A DNA stretch of 64,000 nt from Isoetes taiwanensis (lineage: Eukaryota > Streptophyta > Lycopodiopsida > Isoetales > Isoetaceae). The stretch is taken from the NCBI GenBank assembly GCA_021234155.1, contig JAJEKV010000148.1, forward strand, positions 1,332,289-1,396,288. Direction: 5' to 3'. The translations under genes were made by a program, and so were the position numbers. The notes below the pieces were generated by a model. It had not been told where the DNA came from and did no database searches. It worked only from the letters and a program-made list of their open reading frames with translations. Shown one piece after another: positions 33,661 to 46,990 of this stretch (position 1 is its first letter; the number at the start of each line of letters is the position of its first letter).

Positions 33661-34593
33661 GTTACTTCAACTACAGTTATTTCTCTTTCACAATGAAACT
33701 ATTGTTTATCAATCCATATGATTTTAGATGCTCCATCTCTAGCTTAAAGGTAATGTATGATTCACCTTCTGGTTCGATTAACGTTCCAAACCTACAATAT
33801 AAATGCATTCTTGTGGCCACTGTTTGACTGATCTGCATGACTCAAAAAAGGGCATGGAATAATCCGCCTATTGTGTGCACAAGAATCCGTTTATTGATTG
33901 AAGCTAAAAGCTAGCTGCAATGAACAATCCGACAGACCAAGAATATCCAAGGGTTGGAAGCAAACAGAGGGCCTAAACTCTAAACTCTTTTTGAATCTGC
34001 AGCAAATCTTAAAACAAATAAAGGGAAGGAAAGAAAGGCGGGTTTTGCAGCACTATATTGTAGAACCAGGAAACCAATAGCTTGTAAAAAAAACCATTAC
34101 GCTAACTGAAGAAACATTAAAAAACAAATACCTTTATAAGTGTGAGCAAAAACTCCACCTCGTGGTATGAAAAATCCACTCCAGCAACAAGAATCCTAGA
34201 GGGCAAGTACACATGCACATGCACACATGCACACACATGCACTTGCACTTACACATGCACAGTATACATGCACATGCATACACATGCACATGCACGTGCA
34301 CGTGCACGTGCACATGCACATAGATACACATGCACATGCACATGCGCATGCACATGCATACACATGCACGTGCACGTGCACATGCACATGCACATGCACA
34401 TGCATACACATGCGCGGTGTTCATGCACAAACACATGCAGAGAAAGACAACAACCTTCGGATTGTTCCAACCAATGAAAATCAATGGCCCATAATGGGTG
34501 CACTCTAGAAATACTATTTAGTACACCTCAACGAATACAACAACGAAATCATAGAAAAACCATGTGAAAAAACGTATAAAAATCTAAAAGTAA
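33661..34593. mobile_element. Repeat element R1, copy 2
   Basis: Same unit and orientation as 25,370-26,197, with a longer internal CA-rich microsatellite. It opens GTTACTTCAACTACAG and closes AATCTAAAAGTAACCCCC. Only a short TGTT is shared by its two flanks, so its target duplication is less clear than that of copy 1. Confidence 0.6.
34207..34435. repeat. ACATGC/ACGTGC-rich microsatellite
   Basis: Alternating purine-pyrimidine CACATG and CACGTG units over more than 200 bp. Such sequence can adopt Z-DNA-like structure. All the long overlapping open frames here are translations of it. Confidence 0.9.
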
Positions 34594-34603
34594 CCCCCTG
34601 TTG

Positions 34604-35678
34604 TTGTCTTAGATATTCTGTCCCATGGCCCTGCGCGGTCTCTGTGGACGTTAAACTAATGGTTGTCTGTGTGCCTATTTGCCTGCATGCCTACAAGCCT
34701 GCCTCTCTGTATGTCTATCTCTCTATCTATGTGTGTGTCTGTATGACTATCTAAGGAGAATCAAAATAGGTTTTCTTCAAGTCGAAGGAGAATGGAAGGA
34801 GTTTTGCAATTTCCATACCGTTGATGCAAAAATATCAAAATAGTTTAAAATACATTTAATTGATGTGGCACTACACATGGAAATGCTAGAATTGAGCAAA
34901 CATTTTACCTCAGAAAAGGCAAGCCTGCTAAAAATACCACATTGAAAGATAGCACAAGAAAATTAACATGATATGCTAGGCGAGAATATGAGGATATGGG
35001 AAAAGCTTAAAGTCAAGCTCCACACAAAATTACGAAGAACAAGGTGCTGCCGCACCAAGGCTTGCCCTATGAAGGGGAGAAAATAGAAGAAAGCAAAGGA
35101 ATAAAATCGATTTCGGATATGCAGAATCAGAAGAAACGGTGCAACCCCAATTGTTCCATGATCGAAATTTTCTGGCTCTACAATCTATCCTCTATAATGT
35201 GTTCTGCATGCAATTTCAAATACACGCATGCCATGCAAGCTACTCTTGAAGGAATATCTATGACTGAATTCAATATAAAAAGTAAGGTTGGATTTCCACT
35301 AAAGGTAGTAGCAGTATTCATTTAAAATAGAAGCCAGGGAAATACACATGTCATATTCTGCCATTCATTCCTCTTTTAAGTTGAATGTTATATTTCGATG
35401 GCAATAGAAAGAAGAACGACAAAAAATAGCTAAAAATCGGTTACTATTGTCTCTACGTTGTTGTTAATGGAAGGCTTTCGAGTAGAAAATGCCGATAATT
35501 CAAAATTTTTTAATATTACCGTCTGGAAATTATGAGGCGACGTTGTTATGAAGCCTGCCATTAGTGGAAATCAGGCCTAAATGGGAATTTTGAATCTTTG
35601 TTTTCAGGTATTATCTTAGAACATCCATTTAAGATATTCTATAGATATTCCAACTTCTCGCTATCTCCATCATCTATT
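34604..35678. other. Intergenic DNA, no gene seen
   Basis: A short CTAT/CTGT-rich run lies near 34,680-34,750. A 93-codon open frame at 35,044 has no recognisable similarity. Confidence 0.5.
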
Positions 35679-36714
35679 TTAAATATTTCGCAGATATTGT
35701 GGCTTCCTTGTTACCATTCCTGGTAATCGTGTGGTGGGCAATCCAAAAAGTCTAGGGAAAATTCCAATTATACCCCTCAAGTTTGCAAAAATTCCAAAAA
35801 ATACCCTCCAAATGAAGACATTTTTGGGAAAATGGTAATAGAATTTTTGTTGCTCCTTAAATTCAAAAGTTGGCGGCAAACCAAATAGAATCGTCCTCAT
35901 GTCGGGCGACATGCAGTGACTAGGGTTCAACAGCACTCTCCAGGCAGCCCGAACACGATGCTCATTGATATGAGCCGTGTTTGAAGGGATGATCCAGGAA
36001 CTAGACAAGGTAAATTTTCCAGATCGAATCATCCTAGCCAAGGTATACAATAGACTAGCAGTAAACCTACGATTCCCATGGTAATTCACAAAATGTGCAG
36101 CTCGATTCAAGAGGTTCTTATGGTCAAGCACAACAAGGTTCTTCGTATCACCAGCTCCCCATCTCAAATAGAGATCTTTTCCTTTCTCAATAGCAGCTTC
36201 ACTCACATTATGGAGATGACCAACATAATGGACTTTCCCAACATCCTTCATGCAGTACCCAATCATGCCTTCAAAACAATGAAGACGACTGTTTTTAAGG
36301 GCTTTACATACCAAAATCACACCCGGTGGCTTTGAAACCCAATTGAAATCCTTTTTTATAGCATCATTCATGGCCCTTGGGGCTCTTGAACCGAGATCTA
36401 AAAACAGCCTGGCAGTGCAAGTGATCAACACTTGCACCACGCTCCATGGCCACAGCTCCAGCCAAACACCTTCGATTGCAAAAGCCAACAAGAGCATCAT
36501 AAAAAATCGTAAGCACATCTTGCCCAGACAAACCCAAGGTGACACTGACATCTATGGCACTCCAATCCTGACCAAGAGAACAACCAGCAGCATGTCCCCC
36601 AGTTTGAGGCTCTTCAGAAGAGGAGCCGATTTTCAAAGAACTCAAAGAAGGAGGCACAGACCAAGCAACACCCTTTCCATTCCTCGCTGCTCTCTTCAAA
36701 GACATCACAAACAA
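35679..36714 (-). pseudogene. Rep-type HUH endonuclease (Replitron-like or related), frameshifted
   Basis: Two minus-strand frames join into one Rep-like protein. The upstream frame (36,714 down) has VTLGLSGQDVLTIFYDALVG and then AMERGASVDHLHCQAVF, in which H-L-H (about 36,425-36,415) fits the HUH metal-binding motif. After a frameshift near 36,400 the second frame gives RAMNDAIKKDFNW and FEGMIGYCMKD, which carries a Y-x-x-K-D motif like HUH motif III, with the Tyr as predicted nucleophile. A long conserved-looking tail follows (WGAGDTKNLVVLDHKNLLNR, then RMIRSGKFTLSSSWIIPS, HRVRAAWRVL), ending at 35,679. The order HUH then YxxK about 60-70 residues later is that of single-Tyr Rep nucleases. 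No helicase domain or element ends were found. The link to Replitrons is inference; the motifs are seen directly. Confidence 0.7.
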
Positions 36715-37217
36715 AATAAAAGCAGCAAACCCGGCTTACCTGTGACAGAAATCTGCTGACACAAAACTGGAGATGGCTTTCCGAACAACCAAGACGACAC
36801 CTCCTTGATACGTGGCCCAAAAGCGAAACAATAGCGAGCCAAGACACATACGGCCGCCATCGCCATTTTCGCCATCGCACCTCGGATTAACGTGAGAACT
36901 CCCAGTTCCGACCAACCCAAGCACAGATGCCAGCCCTAGATTCCCGTATTTCGAATCCATAGTGCCACCATCATTTCCTACCGTATTTTCATACGAATAC
37001 CCATACTAACCATTGGAAACCTAGGTTATAAAAATACCATTTGTAATTTTGGCTACACAACTCCCAGTCCAGCGAACCAAGTCAACATATGCCTGCCTAG
37101 GCCTACATTTGCCGGTGGAATTAAAAAAAAAAGGAAGAAGGATGATGCCGCTAATTATTCTACTAAGCTAATGAGGTGGAGCCCTGTCCCGGAGGATCTT
37201 TGAAACATTGTCGTGGG
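36715..37217. other. Region between the HUH relic (-) and the Nudix gene (+)
   Basis: Minus-strand frames up to 36,960 could include the 5' part of the HUH protein but are not recognisable. 36.96-37.2 kb would hold the Nudix promoter. No clear TATA box was seen. Confidence 0.4.
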
Positions 37218-40200
37218 ATGCTGCTTCGACATTGCTCAACAATTCTCTTGGCTGTGTGGCAGCACAATTTCTCACGCCCATTCTTGCTTTCTTGCTCCAA
37301 AACCCATACTTCAGTGCGCTGCTTATCAGGTAAATTATGTGCTCTTCTATTTGCCATAATTGGAAAGGCTCTATCTTTTTGCAATGGAATCGGTGAATTC
37401 ACTATTTGATAAGGAAAGCAATGAACTAACTATATTGTTATTCGCCTTCTTAGTATCCCCATATTTCTTTATATCAATAATTAATTTAAGTTCTTTGAAT
37501 GCGTATGTAGCAGTGCTCCCTCCAGAAATTTCCCCCTCTTTTCCAAATTTGGATCTTGGACACTGATTTACTCCTTCCTGAGATAATTTGAATGTACTTA
37601 AAAGTCAACAAGCAATGATAGAGTATTGTTTTCCAGGTGCTTTAGATCAGAAGGATTCAAATCTGAAGTCAGCCAGGAGAGATATGTCATCTTTAGGGCA
37701 GTCGTCTTCATCCTCATGTCCATTGCTAGAGGCTTCAACATGTGCTGCCAATGTTGATGTCCATATACAATATCTTGCAGCCCAAGAAGATGCATATGAT
37801 GGTGTGATTGTTGATCCAGCATGCTTACCTTCTGATGTCCCAACTTTTGTTGCTCAACTTCGTTCCTCGCTCACATTTTGGAAATCTAAGGTGCAAACTG
37901 TGTTTGAGTATAAGTTAATGCATAAAGTAATAGAAAGGTCCTGCCTAGATTATACAAAATGTCGGCTGCTAAAGGCTATACCTAGAATCACCAGGAAAGG
38001 AAGATGGCTAACACAGCATAATTTTGTAACGGTTCTTAGATAGATATTAAGCAGCATATGGCAATATCATGGAGACTTGTATGTCCATGCATTCAGATAT
38101 ATGATGAAAACTACAACAGCACATTTTGAATTTATTACTAGCATGGATCAAATTAGATGTAAGGACCATACGGGTAGCACAAGAATACTGATGGGTTGTC
38201 ACTGTGATGGCAGGGAAAGAAGGGTGTCTGGCTGAAACTACCTATTCAAAGTGTAGCTTTTGTTGCCCCTGCAGTTGAGGTAAAGAGCATTGGTTTCATC
38301 ATAAATGCGAGTATTAAAAGTGGGGAACTCTAAGGATTGGTGTATAACTTTTACAGGCAGGATTTACTTATCATCATGCAGAACCTTCATATTTGATGTT
38401 GGTACATTGGATTCCTGAAACGCCATGTATGCTTCCTGCAAATGCTTCCCATCAAATAGGGGTTGGAGCATTTGTCTTAAATGATAAAGAGGAGGTATTT
38501 CACATTCTGTCATCTGACAAAGACCCATCATAGAGAAGGTTATCTAATCCGAATTTACAGGTGCTGGTTGTGCAAGAAAAAAATGGTCCATTAAAAAATC
38601 TTGGTGTATGGAAGATACCTACTGGTGTGGTCAATCAGGCAAGTGCTAGATCTTATAGGATGCATGGTTATGAATGAGCAGCAAGGTTCTACGAAAAATA
38701 TTGCAGTTCAGGGGACAATAGAAGAAAACTTCATCTTTGGCAACTTAAAGCTATATTAATCTTCGTATCAGCCTTTGCCTCTTGAATCGTTGCTTGGCAT
38801 CTTTTTTTTATGCTCATTTTACTTGCTTAGGAACTTGTGGGATTAACTCATTTTATACTGCTTTTTGAGCTGAAGTGCTGAAGAAGCAATGACCACCCTA
38901 ATTCGCCCATTTTATAGGTCCAAACTAGCAGGCTCGGCCAGTGTCAGTTTTCAAACTAACATATAAAATTAAGTGAACTGTTATCTCATTATCACACTCT
39001 GAAGCTGTGATCTAATTTAATCCTCCCCTGACCTTCTATTTCTGTATCTTTTTGAACATAATTGTTTCTGTCTAGAGAATATTTTCACAGAATATTGATG
39101 AGACATTTAGAAACTTGAGATACATTTACCTGTGCTGGAAACAATGAAACCGTATAGATCTGGAAACAAAATCTTCTGAGACGGTATAAAACCTACTCGG
39201 GCAAAAAATTATAATGAAGGGTTTGTTCAGTCATAGTTCACAGCTTTTTGCTTTGGACCTTTCATCGATGTTGGAAAAATATAGAAAAGCATGCATTTGT
39301 GTCGTTTATCATACTTACTCAGGTGCTTTCTAATTAATCATAGCCCAGTATAGAAATCCAGACTTTCTTACGATAAAACCGGATATGGTGGCTTCATTGA
39401 ATCTAGGTAAATTTTTATTTATGTTTTTTTTGCTCAAATTACAGAATAGGCAGCCTCTTGAACTTTTTGTTTGCAGGCAGAGGATATTTTTCAAGGAGCT
39501 ATACGAGAAGTCAAAGAGGAAACTGGAGTAAGAATTCAGCCTTCTGTTTTAGTTGGTTTGACTACAAGAATGCCAACTTATATTTTACATTGTTTCGACA
39601 GATCAATGCAGTTTTTGAGCAAGTTCTTGGTTTCAGGTTGGTTCTATGTAATGCTTGGTTCATTTGTGGATTTAAAGATTTAGATTACTAACCCGTGGAT
39701 TTTGGAGACTGGTAATAGCAATTCTTCCCCAAGCTTCACTTCACCACTCTTCGTGGCTTATTCTAGAATTATCTAGCCAGGCGTTGAAGATGTATCCTAT
39801 TCATGCACGGCTCGAGACGTCTTGTTTTCTTTACTAAACGAACCCTAATCATACCAACCATCTGTATCGCCTAGAAAACTCAAACTTGAGACCTGTTGTT
39901 TCTGTACTAGCTGTGGTGTTCCCTAAGCATGCCAGCTGCCCAAGGGGAACCCTTTATTGCCCCAGACCTTAATCCAAATCCATCTATGATCAAGAATGCC
40001 CCACCCCTAGACCTGGCATTTTTTTAACTCAATTCAAATCTGCTAGAATAAATGTCATTTTTTTTCGCACCTATGCTGCATCAAGAAAGAAAGAAAGATT
40101 ATATTAACGTCTACGAGAGACCGCTTGGGTCTATGAGACCAAATATACATCAATCATGTCCAGCTAGGGGCGCATTTGCAGCCACCTAGAGATATTGCAT

Positions 40201-42644
40201 AAAAAAGGAAAAAGAAAACTAAAACAATGAGATTAAGAAACTTTTGTCTTCTTGGCCACGGGCTCAAAGTATAAAGTAATGTCAGACTTGTTTTCTCTTT
40301 TGAAGGACTGCTTATGTTTATCCTTTACCGTCCGCTTTCTTCTTCTCGACACTTTCATGGTTACTCCTTTTGAGATTGGATGAGATGGTCCGGGGAGAGA
40401 ACCTGCCTTCCGTTTATTATCATTATCACCTCCAATGAGAAAGAAAGTGATCAGTCTTTGCGTAGGATCGTTTTCATGTCCCGCTCTTCCCCCAGCTTGC
40501 TCCTTTAATAGATTTCTTCTATGCACCGTCATTTGGTGAAGAAAAAGAGCTATACATTTCTGATCCTCATAGGCGATCAGTTTGGAGAGGGAGGTAGGTT
40601 CCCGAAATAGGCAATGGAATCTGCCCGTATTTCATAATAGACTGGACATGTGAAGATGAAATGTTCCTCTGACTCAATTACATTCAAGTGACATAGTCTG
40701 CAGATTCTTTTCGAAAGCTCCACCTTCGGGTCTACTAGCACGACCAGCTCAGATCTCGAGCTGATGAGATGAGACCCTGAGCTGACCGATAGCATGTCTC
40801 ACCTTATGTGCGAGGTGAATATTCAAATATCCTGGTAATTTCGATGAAACCATCTTCATTGATCTCAAGGAAGTGATCTTTGTAAAATTGCATCTTGGTA
40901 GGAAGATCACTTGGGGTTAACCATGTCCTTGATATGTATAAAATTTCCAGATCGTGCCGTATGAGCTGGTTCTTCTCTTTTTCAAGTCTCTTTTTTGCTC
41001 CAGGTTTTACCGCTGTATTAGCTGCAGCTACATTATGTTGAAAGGGGGGCAGGTTTCCCAAGCCAAATCCTAAGGAAGCAGCCCATTGCGATGCTTTTGC
41101 GTACCAACATTCCTGCACTCCCTTTTCAGCCAGATCTTTGGAGCTCTTGAGAGCAATCCATGGAAGCCTGCATTGGCCTTGCTGCGAGGACCCGAGTTGG
41201 TGCACTTTATGCAAAAAGGAGACTAACTGGAATGCTGCGTCCAGTTGAAGCGGAGTGGCTGAAAATTCTGCCAATATGATTGAATGTGGCACAGATGCTT
41301 TGCTCATAATCATTTTGGAGAGGAACTGAGTAAAAAAAAAGGGGGGGACCTGTGAACTTTCAGGAAGAAGGATAGCTTTCACAAGGAATGAAATTTCTTT
41401 GTCCAGCCTAGCTCATCTATGCATTTATATCCAAGACGCAGAAAACCCTTTTCCCTTTCAGATTGTTCCTCGATTTGTCAGCAAATGAGAAATTCAAGAC
41501 GTTTCCGCAATAGTTCCAGATTAGGATTATTTACAGTTCTAGAAACGGAAACAGTTCCAAATTTTATTAGGCTGATGGTGATGCAGCACATACAAAATTC
41601 TAATGACCTTAGGCTGCAGATATATATTGGTTATTCAACATAATAGGAGCAGTCTTGTTTCTTCTGTCTGCGAAAATCATTTGAAATTTTAAGAAACTGT
41701 AGTTGAGATATTGCAAATGGATTTATGGATCACTGGATATAGTCAAAGATTTAAAGATAGCTGACTCACTCAGAGTAGTGGATATCTTCTATCATGTAGG
41801 CTAGCCAGGAGCAGAGCTAATTTTTTAAAGGTGATAATGCAAAAGCATCTGAGTATTGAGAATGGCTCTCTCAGACAGCAAGAAAACAAGAAACAGAAGA
41901 GAAGCTAACTTGAAGGACAAAAACTAGAGTACAGTCTTTTATAGAACGAATGCCCATAATAGATCTCTATATGCAACTGCCACGCCATTGGTCCTGCTGA
42001 TGTGCACAAATATGGCTAATACTTTAACACTGAGTGCTAGATTGATGTGATTTCAGCATCCCTCAATAAGGAGGCCTTGCAAAGAAATTTACCTAACTGA
42101 TAACAATTGAAGGATAACCTAACTGATGGCTCATTGCTTAACCCATGGATGAAATGCACAAAGCACTTGGAAGATAACAGCTATCTGACATGACAAACGG
42201 GTGATTGCATGAAAAGTTTCCTTGACCTGCTTATAATACTCAAGCATGATTTCCTCTTACTACATTTGTTTCATAAGTAATTGGCTGAATTACTATCAGG
42301 CAAAGTCATCATGTACAATTTGGCAAATCGGATATTTTTTTGATATGCTTCTTGAGACCAACATCTTCGAAAATTGTGATACAGGAATCGGAAATACAAG
42401 CCGCCAAGGTAATGCTGATGTTTTCACTTTCCTGGAACAATTGGATTACTACATTGACTTCTGTTTGTATTAACAGTGGATGCCAGTGGATGAATATATG
42501 GATCAGCCTTTTTTCAAGAATAGCAGATCAAGGAAAAGGATGATGGAAATATGCATAAGATATGCAAAAGGAGAATATCAAGGCTTTTCACATGAGGCCT
42601 CACATCATGGAAAGGACGCATATCTTTACTGTGCAAGAATATGA
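37218..42644 (+). CDS. Nudix hydrolase (plant NUDT2/5/6/7/8/10-type), nine exons
   Basis: Exons: 37,218-37,329; 37,637-37,890; 38,214-38,279; 38,357-38,494; 38,561-38,638; 39,477-39,527; 39,602-39,636; 42,300-42,408; 42,477-42,644. They sum to 1,011 nt, 336 residues plus stop, with consistent phases. Residues 1-37 (MLLRHCSTILLAVWQHNFSR...) are basic and acid-free, suggesting an organelle presequence. A pre-Nudix region (AYDGVIVDPACLPSD, GKKGVWLKLPI) precedes the Nudix domain. The Nudix box at residues 212-234, G-x5-E-x7-REV-x-EE-x-G-I, is complete and split by introns. KSDIFLICFLRP and ESEIQAAKWMPVDEYMDQPF close the fold. The family hydrolyses nucleoside diphosphate-linked compounds such as ADP-ribose or NADH; the substrate here is not known. 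Intron 5 appears to use a GC donor (CAG|GCAAGT), exon 7 is only 35 nt, and intron 7 holds a LINE. The start is the first ATG giving a continuous exon 1. Confidence 0.85.
40060..41440 (-). mobile_element. 5'-truncated LINE, copy C, inside intron 7 of the Nudix gene
   Basis: On the minus strand, a frame from about 41,430 to 40,804 reads LDKEISFLVKAILLPESSQV then MIMSKASVPHSIILAEFSAT and LQLDAAFQLVSFLHKVHQL, the post-RT region of an L1-like family. It is followed by a zinc-binding block RICRLCHLNVIESEEHFIFT then CPVYYEIRADS (40,577-40,795). A basic tail frame lies at 40,233-40,532. The plus-strand T-run at 40,060-40,067 marks the poly(A) end. It belongs to a different LINE lineage from copies A and B. 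It lies antisense to the Nudix gene within a 2.66-kb intron, so the gene can still be spliced around it. Confidence 0.8.
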
Positions 42645-43554
42645 CTTCGCGTGCACCAATATGATGCTGATGAAGCTGTCTCCCCACAAAGGAAATAATA
42701 CGCTTCATTTAATCACTCTCTTGACTCCTCTCTGTGTTTATGTGAGGATGAGTGATTTAGTGAGTGTGTAATGTGCTTTTTACTTATAGCAGTTATATTT
42801 GACCTAGATTCAGGTGATTATATACTTTCAGCCTGCAGTAAGACATACATGTATTTATGTTGTACGATGAAGAGATAGTAGAGATGCATACAATACACCT
42901 TGAAAAATAAATCTTGGCTAGATATTATAATCTGAGGCCTCTGAGCAGGAGGCAACTGGTTGTGCTTAGTGAATATTCTGTTAAGTGTGGTAACCCCGCT
43001 TTAGTGTTTGGATTGAGAGAGAGATGCAGCTTCACTAGACACAGCTTTGCCATGATTTTCAAGGAAGCTTATCCAGCATAAGGTCCTGCTAGCATGCTGA
43101 GCAGAACTGCCAACTAGCCAGCTCTGTTTTGCAAGAGCAAGCGCTACAGTATCTGAAATCGTTTGGGGTGGTAAACATTAGTCAGAAGGAATGTCAAAAA
43201 TACCTTTTTTTTAGGGATTTGAAAACTCAAACGTTGCCTGTTTGCATTTCACGTTCCTATTCATTTTTAGTTTTTGGGAATACAAGATGGTTACATTGGT
43301 TCTGAGCATTGCATAATCAAATTCATACCAAATCTAAACACATCTTTCATAGCTTATAGCTGGGTGAATTATTCCTTTCGTGGAAGAATAATTAATAACA
43401 TATTTATATTTATATAACATAGCAGAATATGATTGCATGTTTCCCAAAATTTTTGCACATTATAAAGAACAAAGAGGCACCATCTATCGCCCACATCCAA
43501 ATCACTACATAGAAACACATCACACCCATTAGAGAACATCATGGTAAAAAGGCC
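42645..43554. other. Convergent 3' region between Nudix (+) and ARF (-)
   Basis: There are 910 bp between the two stop codons. An AATAAA at about 42,905 could serve as the Nudix polyadenylation signal. No other gene was seen. Confidence 0.5.
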
Positions 43555-44793
<1,239 letters not shown>

Positions 44794-44834
44794 TTATGAG
44801 CCTTAAATAAATCTTTTGGATCATGAGCGAAATA

Positions 44835-44910
44835 AACATATATTTATAGCACGTCGAAAAGGCCAAGTGGCCACGTATCTCTAGGCCTTTCATATGCCGC
44901 CACGTGGAAG
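44835..44910 (-). promoter_or_regulatory. Predicted ARF core promoter: TATA box and G-box
   Basis: On the minus strand, CTATAAATATA (TATA at about 44,849-44,842) lies about 75 bp before the ARF start codon. A palindromic CCACGTGG (44,900-44,907, a G-box) and another CCACGT-containing site near 44,870 lie upstream. These match common plant promoter elements; function is inferred. Confidence 0.5.
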
Positions 44911-46689
44911 GCCACGTTATGGAATCCAGAATAACTCGAGGGAAGCCAAAAAAGAAAAAAAAAACTCGAGGTCGCTGTTATGACCCAGTTGCAGCGGCCT
45001 CTTTGGGTCCTCGATGCCTTTGTGTATCCTGGATTCTTGGTTTTCATACATGGCTCCAGGGAATTCTGAGTCTTGTTTATGAACATTCTTCCCACATTCA
45101 AGCATTGTTTTTATTCTTGTTCTTGTGTAACGAATAATGCATTCTGGTGCAGGACACCCAGATTTTTACTTGATATTGGAAATGATTTGCGGTTTCTTTT
45201 TGTTTTCAATTTGTTTTGGCAATAGGTCTTCAGTCTTTGTGCCACTGTAAATTATGTGGTGTACACATATATGACTTATTGTGCACATTTAGCAGAATAT
45301 TGCAGGGCAGTATGTTAAACTTCCCTTTGTACTTCTTTGGGAACTATGCTCATGTTTCGTCATATGCTTTGTGTTTCTATTGCTGTTTGTGTTGTGGTTC
45401 TGATTTTTTTTTATTGCTATTTGTGTTGTGTTTGTGTTGTGGCTGTAACTAAGTATAGGATTCGCAAACATTGTAATTAAGTTGTAGATTTAGGTTCTAA
45501 TTAACAAATTTAGAGTGACTAGAGTTGCCACAAATTGCTTTGAATAACAATTTATTTCTTTGCCATCTATAAACGAGAAGAATATCTCAATTTGCATGCT
45601 GATGTAAATGATCTCATGGATGCAGTAGATTATTTGGTAAGAAAGGCACTGCCATTTTAAACTCCTTGGAATGTTGTGGATTGATTGATCCCTTGTTTAA
45701 CAAAACATTCAGATACCTGTCCCCTTTTATTCTTCATTTACCAATGAGTTCAGCTCATCAAGCATCTATACAAAGTAAGTTCGATTCTGCTGCAGATGGA
45801 ACAGCTTAAGTCAGGGCATCATGAAGGTAAAAATCTGTCAGATGAAGTTTATGCCCTGAACTTAAGGATTATTCCAACACAGTCATGCAAAGGTCTTCAC
45901 TATGTTTCTTACCTTCTAATCTACTCAAAACCTTGAAATTGAGCTTTTTCTACTCTTAATCAACCTTCTTGAAAGTGTTGTGATCAATTAATGTTGTGAC
46001 TTTACAAGCCAAGATTCAACAGCATGTTCTTACAAAATGAGTGGACGTTAATTGAATTAAACAAGTGAGTCGAAGTTAATTGAATTAAACAAGGTGTTGT
46101 CACACACAGGGTTGCCCCTTTATGGAGAATTCATCCCACCACACATGGTTGCTTGCATCAGAGCATGCCAGGCCTGGAAAAATGCACATCAACCATGATC
46201 CCCCATATCTTCCTGCTCCACAACAAGCCATGTTTGCAGTCTCAAATCTTGCAAAGCATATACACTACACATTATGAGCAATTCTATCCAGTTAGATATG
46301 AAACTGCCAATCTGGTAGCAATATACCTCAAAGGCAAGTGGATTTTCGACAATTTGCTTCAAGGAATCATATATAATGCTTAGATCTGGATATTTCAGAG
46401 ATAATTCCTCAATTTTGAGACCTAAAGTTGCATTGTACTCCGCTTGATCAGGTAGTTAATGTAAAAAATGCAAGTCCCATCACTGCTGTAATATTCATAC
46501 AAGAAATATGGGGCACATCCTAAGGGTTCGATGCGACAGTTACTACCTTACGGATGGCAACATCATAGAGCACCTGAGAAAGAAAATAGAATTAATTAGA
46601 TGATCCCTTTAGAGAAGGAGAATAACCATGACAAGTATACTTGTCTGAATTTGTGATGTCAATTCGGCTACAAGCAAGGTGTTTTTTAG
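44911..46689. other. Intergenic DNA with weak exon-like pieces
   Basis: Short plus-strand stretches at about 45,570-45,640 (REEYLNLHADVNDLMDAVDY then GTAAGA) and 45,797-45,895 (CAG before MEQLKSGHHE) look like exon fragments. A stretch near 46,110-46,195 contains YGEFIPPHMVACIRACQAWK. No family is recognised and no gene model can be built. Confidence 0.3.
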
Positions 46690-46990
46690 TGGCCCCGGCG
46701 GGTGAGTTGGCCACACATTCACATTTTTCAAAAAATAGTCGGCGGCACTAGAGTAGGATGCATTCTCACCATGAGCAAAGGGTGGTGGCTAGTTCATAGC
46801 ACCAAATTATTAAATTCATTTCATAAGTGGCCAATTTATCATTTGCCAAGTCTTCATAACCATAGGGCGTGGCCATCTGAAAATGTTATCCGCATTAAAA
46901 ACCTACTGGGGTGGCCATTTAAACCATGGAATAATTGTAAATTTATAGGGTTGTGGCCAGGCCCTATAATGGCCAATTGTAGAGACACAA
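46690..46990. repeat. Cluster of TGGCC motifs upstream of the hAT transposase
   Basis: At least seven TGGCC occurrences (AGTGGCCCC, TTGGCCACA, AGTGGCCAA, CGTGGCCAT, GGTGGCCAT, TGTGGCCAG, ATGGCCAAT) fall within 300 bp, starting at AGTGGCCCCGGCGG. Subterminal clusters of short motifs are transposase-binding sites in hAT elements. Attribution to this element is inference. Confidence 0.4.

Noticed and set aside
36078-36335. Plus-strand frame over the HUH relic
   Set aside because: It is antisense to the region with the YxxK motif; no domain.
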